From contig CAIVTL010000131.1 of NCBI GenBank assembly GCA_903908785.1, positions 1 through 6,117 on the forward strand: 6,117 nt of DNA, in the 5' to 3' direction. The DNA is from Caldifarciminota bacterium. GTDB taxonomy: Bacteria > Hydrothermota > Tepidihabitantia > Tepidihabitantales > Tepidihabitantaceae. A program made the position numbers and the translations under genes. How positions within the stretch are numbered: position 1 is the stretch's first letter; every line of letters begins with the position of its first letter. This document shows, piece after piece, positions 1 to 5,729 of the stretch. A model generated the notes under the pieces. It saw only the letters and a program-made list of their open reading frames with translations. It was not told the DNA's origin and ran no database searches.

Positions 1-2000
1 CCGAGAGTATCCGCCAGCACCGCGAGCACGGAATCGTTCCGAGTGTCCAGTACCTTGATGCTGTCGCCCCATGGAGGGCCGACATGCTCGTTGGCAATCC
101 AGTAGAGCTTGTGCGTGGAGTCCACGCAGGCCAAGCGCTGGTTGCCACCCCCAGCGAATGGCCAGTCCATGCTCGCGATGAGGTAGAACGGCGACACGTG
201 GTAGATATTCAGGTAGCCGACGCGAGCGATGTGGAGTTTGTTCTCGACCGGCGAGTAGGCAAAGGCCTGCACGTTCCAGTTTGTCAGCGAATCCACCACG
301 ATGCTGTCCTCGCCACACTTCACTACCTGGAAGCCGCCGTCGTGGAAACAGAACAGCATCTTCTGCCGCTCTGCCAAGATGAGATTCAGACCCCAATAGC
401 GGAGATCTATGGTCTTCGTGACACTGTCCGTGCTGCAATCCAGCACCGCGACGTCATAGTCCGGGCCGTAGTAGCAGTACAGCCTGTTTAGGGCCGGTAG
501 CCAGCAGAGGTCATAGGCACCGTCACCCAGGTCCAGCGTCCTCAGTACGGTGTCAGCCGCGCAGTCTATGACGACAAGACCGTTGCCCGTCCCGCAGTAC
601 AGCTTGTTGCTGGCCGGGCTGAACACTGGCGACCAAGCTCCGCGCGGCGGGACGATATGGGCGACCACTCGGTTTGTCCGCTCATCAATCACACCGATGC
701 CGCCCCACCCGTCGCCCCAAGTGTAGTACAGCTTCTCTCCAACCGGGTCGCGGCACCAGTTCGTTGCCATCCCGTGCAGGGGGACTGCGCCTACCAAGCT
801 ATCGGAGTCGCCACCCATGATCGACATGGACGCGCCGGTGCCGCCGTACGGACTCGCCGCAATGCAGAGCACTCTGCTTCGTCTCGCATCCATCACCAAG
901 ATGTCCGGGTAAGCGCCCACTAGGGTTGAGGAGACAATGTCCAAGGTTGCCCCGTCAACCCGGTCCACCTTTCCACCGGTTTCCCTGCTCAGATAAATCC
1001 AGTTGTGAACCGTGTCACAGACCAGAGCCAGGTAGCCCGAGTGGGGACCCAACGGCGGGTAGCGGATGATAGAGTCACCGGATCCGTCAATCTGCAGAAT
1101 CCACCACCAACCGCCTGGGCTGTAGAGGATGCCGTAGACACGCTCCGTTGAGTCGTTGCAGGCCAGGCTCGGCACGAGCAGGTCGTGGCCTATTCCTGCT
1201 ATCCTAGCTACGACCGTGTCGGCCGTGGTCGAAAGAACCATGAGCGTGTCGCGCAACAGGTTCTCCTCGCCAATCGCGTACACTTTCTGGTTGCGACGAC
1301 TGCAGCACAAGGCACGCGCAGACCTGACCGCGCCGATTCTGGCAACAATCGTGTCGGCCGCGCAATCTATCGCCACCAGCGCATCCGTGGTCCCCACGTA
1401 CATCTTGTCCGTCGTCGGGTCGAGTACAAACAGCCCGGGGCTAGTCCCTACTGGGACAGTCGTCACCACAGAACCAGTCGCGCATTCTATGACCGAGACC
1501 GTACCGTCCGCTGTGTCCGCGCAATAGAGCTTGTCGCGTGATAAGTTGTAGCAGAGCGTCTTCGGTCCAGCCCCGACCTGAATCGAACCAACAATGGTGT
1601 TCGTCGCACAGTCTATGACGCCGATGCGACCTGCAGCCGGATACGAACAGTAGAGCTTGTCGTGCCGAGCCACAAGGCAAACCCCGCCGACGGGCGTTCC
1701 GGTCTCAATCCGCTTGATGCGCTGGTAGGTGTTGCCGTCCACCACGATGATGTCAGTTGACTCGCTGGCGACGTAGATGCAACCACTTGAACCTCCGACT
1801 GCCAGATGGTAGGGTTCATACAGCGGCCCGAGCGAATCCGGCAGCAGAATTGTATCAGGAACAGGAATCGGCTGTGCTTGCCCGACCGCCGCGCCAAGCA
1901 CCAGCGCAAGCGCGCCCAGCAGTAGCTTCGGCCCGACGGGCCGGTTGGGTGAGAAGATAAGTTGGCTGCCACGACCACGAGTATTGTCACGGTCCGGCAT
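1..2000 (-). CDS. Secreted YVTN-like beta-propeller repeat protein, C-terminus beyond window edge
   Basis: Reading codon by codon on the minus strand from the ATG at 2000-1998 gives 666 codons without a stop down to position 3, so the gene is 3'-truncated by the window. The start is fixed by a perfect GGAGG (2010-2006) five bases upstream. Residues 1-25 form a long polar, basic n-region, 26-40 a hydrophobic core, and a signal-peptidase I site is likely after A42 (GQA|QP). From about residue 66 the protein is built of roughly 14 units of 40-48 residues, with a core of (D)KLYC, then VIDCA, then a short V..I strand and a G..P turn. This is the pattern of YVTN/YncE-type beta-propeller blades. Fourteen blades would make two seven-bladed propellers, which is inference. 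It is rich in cysteine (about 22). Secretion and the fold are well supported; ligand and role are unknown. A sorting domain may lie beyond the edge. Confidence 0.9.
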   Translation of the reverse strand, partial: MPDRDNTRGRGSQLIFSPNRPVGPKLLLGALALVLGAAVGQAQPIPVPDTILLPDSLGPLYEPYHLAVGGSSGCIYVASESTDIIVVDGNTYQRIKRIETGTPVGGVCLVARHDKLYCSYPAAGRIGVIDCATNTIVGSIQVGAGPKTLCYNLSRDKLYCADTADGTVSVIECATGSVVTTVPVGTSPGLFVLDPTTDKMYVGTTDALVAIDCAADTIVARIGAVRSARALCCSRRNQKVYAIGEENLLRDTLMVLSTTADTVVARIAGIGHDLLVPSLACNDSTERVYGILYSPGGWWWILQIDGSGDSIIRYPPLGPHSGYLALVCDTVHNWIYLSRETGGKVDRVDGATLDIVSSTLVGAYPDILVMDARRSRVLCIAASPYGGTGASMSIMGGDSDSLVGAVPLHGMATNWCRDPVGEKLYYTWGDGWGGIGVIDERTNRVVAHIVPPRGAWSPVFSPASNKLYCGTGNGLVVIDCAADTVLRTLDLGDGAYDLCWLPALNRLYCYYGPDYDVAVLDCSTDSVTKTIDLRYWGLNLILAERQKMLFCFHDGGFQVVKCGEDSIVVDSLTNWNVQAFAYSPVENKLHIARVGYLNIYHVSPFYLIASMDWPFAGGGNQRLACVDSTHKLYWIANEHVGPPWGDSIKVLDTRNDSVLAVLADTL
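3..1805 (-). repeat. Array of about 14 blade-encoding repeat units
   Basis: Units start near residues 66, 107, 149, 191 and 231 and continue at similar spacing to the left edge. The best-matching units (residues 107-148, 149-190 and those encoded around 600-420) share KLYC followed 12-13 residues later by VIDC or VIEC. At the DNA level the VIDCA segment recurs on the plus strand as gcgcagtctatgac-like words near 1605, 1480, 1360 and 560. Units in the middle (about 1230-700) are more diverged, with tryptophan-rich insertions. The repeats are degenerate protein repeats rather than identical DNA copies. Confidence 0.8.
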
Positions 2001-2010
2001 GTTAACCTCC
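2001..2010 (-). promoter_or_regulatory. Shine-Dalgarno site of the propeller gene
   Basis: On the minus strand GGAGG occupies 2010-2006, followed by the spacer TTAAC and then ATG at 2000. This is a consensus site at ideal spacing. It decides the start even though it gives an unusually long signal-peptide n-region. Confidence 0.85.
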
Positions 2011-2094
2011 GGCTAGGCTCGAGTTGCGCGAACTGCCGGCGTCGGCCTCCGAGGGCAGGAATCTGCGCCGCCCCGCGTCCGGCGCCAATGGCGT

Positions 2095-2124
2095 ATTATA
2101 GCGGCGACACCATGCCGCTGTCAA
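2095..2124 (-). promoter_or_regulatory. Perfect-consensus sigma70-type promoter for the propeller gene
   Basis: On the minus strand TTGACA lies at 2124-2119 and TATAAT at 2100-2095, with an 18-base spacer. Both hexamers match the housekeeping consensus exactly. The predicted transcription start is near 2088, giving an 88-base leader before the ATG at 2000. The spacer is occupied by an inverted repeat (see the dyad at 2100-2128). Confidence 0.7.
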
Positions 2125-2128
2125 GCGG
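2100..2128. promoter_or_regulatory. Overlapping dyads inside the propeller promoter, candidate operator
   Basis: AGCGGC (2100-2105) and GCCGCT (2114-2119) are perfect inverted arms around 8 bases and exactly bridge the -10 and -35 hexamers. CCGCT (2115-2119) can also pair with AGCGG (2124-2128) across GTCA, so the middle arm has two alternative partners. The location suits a repressor or spacer-twisting regulator. The arms are short and GC-rich, so chance is possible. Confidence 0.35.
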
Positions 2129-2286
2129 AGACATGTGTATGGCGTGCCCGCATAACCTATTGATTCATATAGGCTTACCCCACCACTGTTCTTTCTACCT
2201 CCGCAGAGAAATCGCCCGGCTCGCTCAAGGGTGCGCTCCGAAATCATCCCTTGACGCATCTCGCCGTCCCGCCTCCCGCCGTTCAT

Positions 2287-2315
2287 TTGACTTCACGTGC
2301 CTGCCGACTTAGGCT
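2287..2315 (+). promoter_or_regulatory. Candidate sigma70-type promoter for msrB
   Basis: TTGACT (2287-2292, five of six consensus bases) is followed after 17 bases by TAGGCT (2310-2315, which keeps the key T, A and final T). The predicted start near 2322 leaves a leader of about 22 bases before the GTG at 2344. The weak -10 makes this the least certain of the four promoters in the window. Confidence 0.45.
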
Positions 2316-2336
2316 TTCTGTGACGCGAAGAGAGAT

Positions 2337-2346
2337 AGGTGATGTG
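2337..2346 (+). promoter_or_regulatory. Ribosome binding site that selects the GTG start of msrB
   Basis: AGGTGAT (2337-2343) matches the anti-Shine-Dalgarno complement and directly abuts GTG at 2344. Spacing is tight but usable. The later in-frame ATG at 2389 has no such site, and the upstream ATG at 2251 would add 31 residues unlike any signal peptide. Confidence 0.5.
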
Positions 2347-2958
2347 ACCCAAAAATGTCTTCGAACGAGCATTTCCGTTCTTGCTCGAATGTCGGCTGTC
2401 GCGGCAGTTGTGCTGCTGGCAGTCGCCTGCGGCAGCGCCACGCGGCATGAGACCGAGACCCCACTACGGAGCAACGCGCTGATGGCCGATTCCGCAAAGA
2501 CAGTTGTGGTGCGGCTTGCCGGTCCGGACGGGAAGCCGAAGGCGCCCGAGTCCGTGTCCAAGGTTGTGAAGACGGACGCGGAGTGGAAGCGGCTGCTCAC
2601 TCCCGAGCAGTACCGGGTCGCGCGCGGCCGGGGAACCGAACCGGCATTCTGCGGCGGATTGCTGGCGAACAAGGAGCAGGGCGTCTACTCTTGCGTGTGC
2701 TGCAGCCTGCCCCTGTTCTCGTCCAAGTCGAAGTTCGAGTCCGGCACCGGTTGGCCAAGCTTCTTTGCGCCCTTTGCAGCGGAGAATATCGTTGAGCGCG
2801 TGGACCGAACCTTCGGCATGGAGCGGACCGAGATACTCTGCGTGCGCTGCGATGCGCACCTCGGGCACGTATTCCCGGACGGCCCGCCGCCGACCGGGTT
2901 CCGTTACTGCCTCAACTCCGTCGCCTTGTACTTCACGCCGTTCACCGCTCTCAAGTAG
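2344..2958 (+). CDS. msrB: Lipoprotein peptide-methionine (R)-S-oxide reductase MsrB
   Basis: This enzyme reduces methionine-R-sulfoxide residues in proteins, normally recharged by thioredoxin or a periplasmic thiol carrier. With the GTG start it has 204 residues. Residues 1-28 are a basic n-region plus hydrophobic core ending in a lipobox (LAVAC, lipidated C29). A linker runs to about 75, and the SelR/MsrB domain spans about 78-200. Visible family marks are the zinc cysteines C117/C120 and C166/C169, the SGTGWPSF segment (133-140), the AHLGHVFPDGP segment (171-181) and the catalytic cysteine C189 in RYCLNS. The usual resolving-cysteine site holds T135. C103 in PAFCGG is the likely recycling cysteine, as in the MsrB subclass described for Xanthomonas. 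It is the domain at full length with no disruption. Anchoring implies action in the periplasm, inner leaflet of the outer membrane or cell surface. It is followed after 60 bases by the barrel operon, which has its own promoter. Confidence 0.95.
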   Translation: MTQKCLRTSISVLARMSAVAAVVLLAVACGSATRHETETPLRSNALMADSAKTVVVRLAGPDGKPKAPESVSKVVKTDAEWKRLLTPEQYRVARGRGTEPAFCGGLLANKEQGVYSCVCCSLPLFSSKSKFESGTGWPSFFAPFAAENIVERVDRTFGMERTEILCVRCDAHLGHVFPDGPPPTGFRYCLNSVALYFTPFTALK

Positions 2959-2984
2959 CTCCGCCACCTGCCCCGCCCGCGCAT

Positions 2985-3012
2985 TTGACAAGCTGTCCGT
3001 CCTCTCTACAAT
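2985..3012 (+). promoter_or_regulatory. Strong sigma70-type promoter of the barrel operon, apparently leaderless
   Basis: TTGACA (2985-2990, perfect) and TACAAT (3007-3012, five of six) are 16 bases apart. Normal initiation 6-8 bases after the -10 falls at about 3018-3020, on the ATG at 3019. No Shine-Dalgarno sequence precedes that ATG, so the mRNA probably begins at its start codon. Confidence 0.65.
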
Positions 3013-3018
3013 TCCGTG

Positions 3019-4266
3019 ATGGATGCTGAGCCACGCGCGGCCAATGAGGCACGGCCGGACTGGTGGTGCCGAGTCCTGTGCATGCTTCTGCTTGCATTGT
3101 CCTGCGGCCTCGGTCTTGACCTGACTCGGTTCCGGGTCGCGCGCGCAGACGTGGTTCGGCAGAGTCTCTCTGTCGGCTCAGAGGCGCGCTTCCAGGACGC
3201 AGACGAGCAATGGCCGTATCTCCTCTTCGAACCTGGGTACTCATTGCTGCTCGACTCGCGCAGCGACACCCGCAATCTGAACTGGACACTGGATGCCGAT
3301 GCGTGGCTCCAACGTGACAGGCTGTTCACGGATTCCCGTCTCACGCTCGCCACCGGCTACTCGCTGGAGTCTTACGTCCGTGGCGGCGCTGTCTTCGTGG
3401 GCCCGAGCGCTGAGGTTTCAGTCACCCCGGCGTACCGGGTGGAACTGGACAAGTCCGTGCAGCGACGGACATTGGAAATCCAGGCCGAGGCTCATCCCGG
3501 TCTGGCTTTCGGGGTCGGCCGGATTCGTGATGCCTGGCCGCTGCTCAAAGCACGCCGCATCAGCGATATCCTTGTGGCCGAAGGCGTAATCGACCGCGGC
3601 ATGAGTGATGATGAGTTGCTCGACCTGTCGCAGTTCATTTCCCGCGCCTGGCGGCTGTTCGCGCTGCATGACCGGCCTGCGCGTTTCTACTACGACTCGC
3701 TCGAGACCCGCCTGCGCCAGCGCGGGACGATAGCCGCCGGCCTGCCTGCCCACGTCCTGATGCGGCTGGACGAGAACCTGTACGCCGGCACCTACAGGCG
3801 CGAATTCGGCGTCCGGTTTCATGTCGACGGGACTGCGTCACTCAAAGGTCAATACCAGGCCATACTCGAGCCGCACGCTGAACCCTCTCTGCACGGCACT
3901 GCCAACGTTTCGGGCGCGGCCACATTCGAGTTCGCCCGTCCGTTCGGCCTGCGGTGGACAACGACGGCCGAACTCTCCTATCATCCTGTCGGCTATTCCG
4001 GCGAGGGACTGGTTCACAAGTTCGACATCGTCGTCGGGATTTCCTATCAGGTGCTCGACCGACTCGACTTGTTCTTGACGCAGATGTCGGTGGCGAACAC
4101 CGCCGGTCGCTCCGAACCTGCGGACTACAGCTCTACCACGACGCTGGGCACACACTACTACGTTGAAGACCAGCTTGGTATCACTGCCGGGCTTGGTGCC
4201 TGGTTCAACCGAACCGACCGAGGAATCAGGCTCGGATTCGAGTTTGGCTACGGGCGGCGGTGGTAA
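3019..4266 (+). CDS. Probable outer-membrane beta-barrel protein with internal helical segment, first of a paralogous pair
   Basis: I do not recognise a named family. The product has 415 residues. Residues 15-43 form a signal-like segment (WWCRVLC, hydrophobic core 19-33, possible cleavage after the ARA ending at 43). Residues 50-166 and 255-415 are rich in alternating hydrophobic and polar strands with aromatic residues. The protein ends in tryptophan (GYGRRW), as outer-membrane barrels often do. Between them, 167-254 is predicted helical and starts with GRIRDAW, with later LHDR and LETRLR motifs. The same segment occurs in the downstream gene with 25 of 67 aligned residues identical, counted by eye without gaps. 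I chose ATG 3019; GTG at 3016 is in frame and equally close to the promoter. It lacks a ribosome site, consistent with a leaderless mRNA. LALSC near residue 29 is a poor lipobox. Function is unknown; export and barrel nature are inferred. Confidence 0.8.
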   Translation: MDAEPRAANEARPDWWCRVLCMLLLALSCGLGLDLTRFRVARADVVRQSLSVGSEARFQDADEQWPYLLFEPGYSLLLDSRSDTRNLNWTLDADAWLQRDRLFTDSRLTLATGYSLESYVRGGAVFVGPSAEVSVTPAYRVELDKSVQRRTLEIQAEAHPGLAFGVGRIRDAWPLLKARRISDILVAEGVIDRGMSDDELLDLSQFISRAWRLFALHDRPARFYYDSLETRLRQRGTIAAGLPAHVLMRLDENLYAGTYRREFGVRFHVDGTASLKGQYQAILEPHAEPSLHGTANVSGAATFEFARPFGLRWTTTAELSYHPVGYSGEGLVHKFDIVVGISYQVLDRLDLFLTQMSVANTAGRSEPADYSSTTTLGTHYYVEDQLGITAGLGAWFNRTDRGIRLGFEFGYGRRW

Positions 4267-4270
4267 CGCG

Positions 4271-5551
4271 ATGAACTTTGTCTTGCTGCTGATGCTGGCC
4301 GCGCCTCAGGTCATGCTCGACCAGCGATTCGAGGACTTCCGCCTGCCCACCACGCGTACCTCAAGTTGGTCGTTCTCGTTTAGCCCGGGAGGACAGATTG
4401 CGGGCGGCAGTCAGGAATTCGGTCTGCCGGCCGAGGCGGGTTACTCGACCTATCTGGACGGCGACACTTTGTTTCACAGCTTTGGGGTCCGCGCCAGTAC
4501 CGACCTCTGGACGCACTCGGATTCCGCAGTCGGCACACAAAGCCAGCGCGACCTGCTGCTCACCGCCTGGGACGAGTTGAACGCCTACCCATTCAACGTC
4601 CCGCTGCTGGTCGGCCTGTCGGCCGGAACCCGCGTCGATTTCGGCGCGGACAACGTACAGCGGGATTACGCGATACTGCCGGTCCGAAACCGGGATGTCA
4701 GCCTCGCACTCGAGCCCCGACTCGGGGCCGGGCGTCTGAGAGATGCGCGACCGGTTGTGCAGGCTCTCTGGATTGAGGAAGTGCTGAAGCAGGAGGGCAT
4801 TCTCGACCGGGACCTGCGTGAATCCGAGCTGCAACAACTGGCTCGACTCGTCACGACTGAGGCAATGTACAGCCGGTTGCACGACCACGGCGAACGATAC
4901 TTCTTCCAGACTCTTGAGGACCGACTCCGGCCTCTGGCCCGAAGCCCGGCCATCCCGGCACGCGTTTGGCTTCGGGTCAAAGAGGTGCTCCGACACTACG
5001 GCGAGCCGGTTGAAACGGGATTCCAAGTCGCGGCCGGCCTGCGCAATGACTGGTTCTTCAACCATGACCGAACCGCGTGCCCTGAGAGTGTGGTCACACG
5101 CGACACGGCCAGTCGCTACTCGCATTTCTCGTTCACGGTCAAGTCCGGGCATCCGTTCACGCCGCACCTCCGCTTCACTCAGTCGTTCGAGTACAATCTT
5201 CCTCTCCACCCGGACGAGCCGTGGCCCAGCCTCACGACCGACGTCGGCCTCATCTACGAGGTGAACGATATTTGGCTCGTACAGGCGGAGTGGTTCGGCG
5301 CATACTCCAGTTATTCCGGCCCTGACGAGTGTGAAGCCGCGCAGGGGACCGGCGAAGAGTGGTACGGCCCGAAGTATGACTACCTGTCACATGGCCCGTC
5401 AGCGAGTCTCTCCTATTTCTCTTCGGACCATCTTAGAGTGACTGCCGGGGCCCGGCTCAGTCTGTTCTCGTACCGGACCGGCCGCTACTCAACCGCCCGC
5501 ACCACAGACGCCGAGTTGGATGTGCGCTTCGACGTCACGTGGCGGCCGTAG
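4271..5551 (+). CDS. Probable outer-membrane beta-barrel protein with internal helical segment, second of the pair
   Basis: The product has 426 residues and is a paralogue of the gene ending 4 bases upstream, so the two are surely co-transcribed and probably translationally coupled. Only a weak GGTGGT lies before the ATG. The start at 4271 is favoured because it opens directly into a hydrophobic signal-like segment (NFVLLLMLAAP). Starting at 4163 would add 36 polar residues and a 104-base overlap. The n-region has no positive charge, which is unusual for a signal peptide. Residues 20-153 and 244-426 are strand-rich. Residues 154-243 are the shared helical segment, with GRLRDARP, EGILDR, LHDH, RYFF and LEDRLR. 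The C-terminal half has long polar loops (about 345-375, acidic and containing two cysteines). The end (DVTWRP) is less typical of a barrel than in its partner. Function is unknown; the pair may form a hetero-oligomer or serve related substrates. Confidence 0.8.
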   Translation: MNFVLLLMLAAPQVMLDQRFEDFRLPTTRTSSWSFSFSPGGQIAGGSQEFGLPAEAGYSTYLDGDTLFHSFGVRASTDLWTHSDSAVGTQSQRDLLLTAWDELNAYPFNVPLLVGLSAGTRVDFGADNVQRDYAILPVRNRDVSLALEPRLGAGRLRDARPVVQALWIEEVLKQEGILDRDLRESELQQLARLVTTEAMYSRLHDHGERYFFQTLEDRLRPLARSPAIPARVWLRVKEVLRHYGEPVETGFQVAAGLRNDWFFNHDRTACPESVVTRDTASRYSHFSFTVKSGHPFTPHLRFTQSFEYNLPLHPDEPWPSLTTDVGLIYEVNDIWLVQAEWFGAYSSYSGPDECEAAQGTGEEWYGPKYDYLSHGPSASLSYFSSDHLRVTAGARLSLFSYRTGRYSTARTTDAELDVRFDVTWRP

Positions 5552-5577
5552 CGTTGGCTGCCTGCGTCGGGCGGGCG

Positions 5578-5606
5578 TTGACTAGGTAGGGGATACTCCG
5601 TACAAT
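5578..5606 (+). promoter_or_regulatory. Sigma70-type promoter upstream of the M6 protease gene
   Basis: TTGACT (5578-5583) and TACAAT (5601-5606) are 17 bases apart and closely resemble the barrel-operon promoter. Predicted initiation at about 5612-5614 coincides with a GTG at 5613 that opens a 38-codon frame. The protease start at 5726 lies about 113 bases into the transcript. Confidence 0.6.
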
Positions 5607-5612
5607 TTCACC

Positions 5613-5729
5613 GTGGGGCCGGCCCGGGCCGCCGGTCCGTTGCCCCCTCACGCGGACGCCATCGAGAGGGCGGACGCGGACCACAAAAGAGCGCGACCTT
5701 GGGTTACATTACTGGTGAGGTGTGTTTGA
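5613..5729 (+). CDS. Possible 38-codon leader ORF overlapping the protease start
   Basis: The frame opens with GTG at the predicted transcript start and runs to TGA at 5727-5729. The stop overlaps the protease TTG start (5726-5728) as TTGA, an arrangement typical of translational coupling. The peptide (starting MGPARAAG, ending LLVRCV) resembles nothing I know. In such GC-rich sequence a 38-codon open stretch can arise by chance. Evidence is positional only. Confidence 0.25.
   Translation: MGPARAAGPLPPHADAIERADADHKRARPWVTLLVRCV
5717..5728 (+). promoter_or_regulatory. Ribosome binding site selecting a TTG start
   Basis: GAGGTG (5717-5722) is a strong anti-Shine-Dalgarno match, with five bases between GAGG and the TTG at 5726. 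It favours TTG over the in-frame GTG at 5720, which overlaps the site itself, and over ATG 5792, which would discard the signal peptide. Confidence 0.6.

Larger units (their letters stand above)
2001..2343. other. Divergent intergenic spacer
   Basis: This 343-base region separates the minus-strand propeller gene from plus-strand msrB. It contains the left-reading consensus promoter with its dyads, the right-reading msrB promoter, and both ribosome binding sites. A short dyad CCTAT/ATAGG (2156-2160 and 2169-2173, 8-base loop) lies in its AT-richer middle. I see no small gene or RNA gene in it. Open frames here lack ribosome sites and recognisable content. Confidence 0.6.

Noticed and set aside
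1156..1541. Two overlapping plus-strand frames of about 120 codons
   Set aside because: They are antisense to the continuous propeller reading frame. Their repeated valine- and threonine-rich look comes from the repeats on the other strand.
2156..2173. Dyad CCTAT/ATAGG in the divergent spacer
   Set aside because: Five-base arms with an eight-base loop are within chance expectation, and it is not positioned on either promoter.
2251..2343. Upstream ATG start for msrB
   Set aside because: It would place 31 polar residues before the signal peptide and start upstream of the likely promoter. GTG 2344 has the ribosome site.
2366..2387. Dyad CGAGCA/TGCTCG in the msrB signal-peptide region
   Set aside because: Six-base arms with a ten-base loop inside coding sequence; no regulatory context supports it.
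2464..2991. 175-codon minus-strand frame across msrB
   Set aside because: It is antisense to the clearly conserved MsrB domain and shows no features of its own.
4163..4270. Upstream ATG start for the second barrel gene
   Set aside because: It overlaps the first gene by 104 bases and would bury the hydrophobic signal segment behind 36 polar residues.
4361..5209. 282-codon open frame on the minus strand
   Set aside because: It lies wholly antisense to the second barrel gene, has no signal, ribosome site or recognisable motif, and its composition is that of a high-GC shadow frame.
5552..5577. Possible terminator after the barrel operon
   Set aside because: I could find no stable stem followed by a T-run. 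The stretch is GC-rich without symmetry, so no terminator is called.
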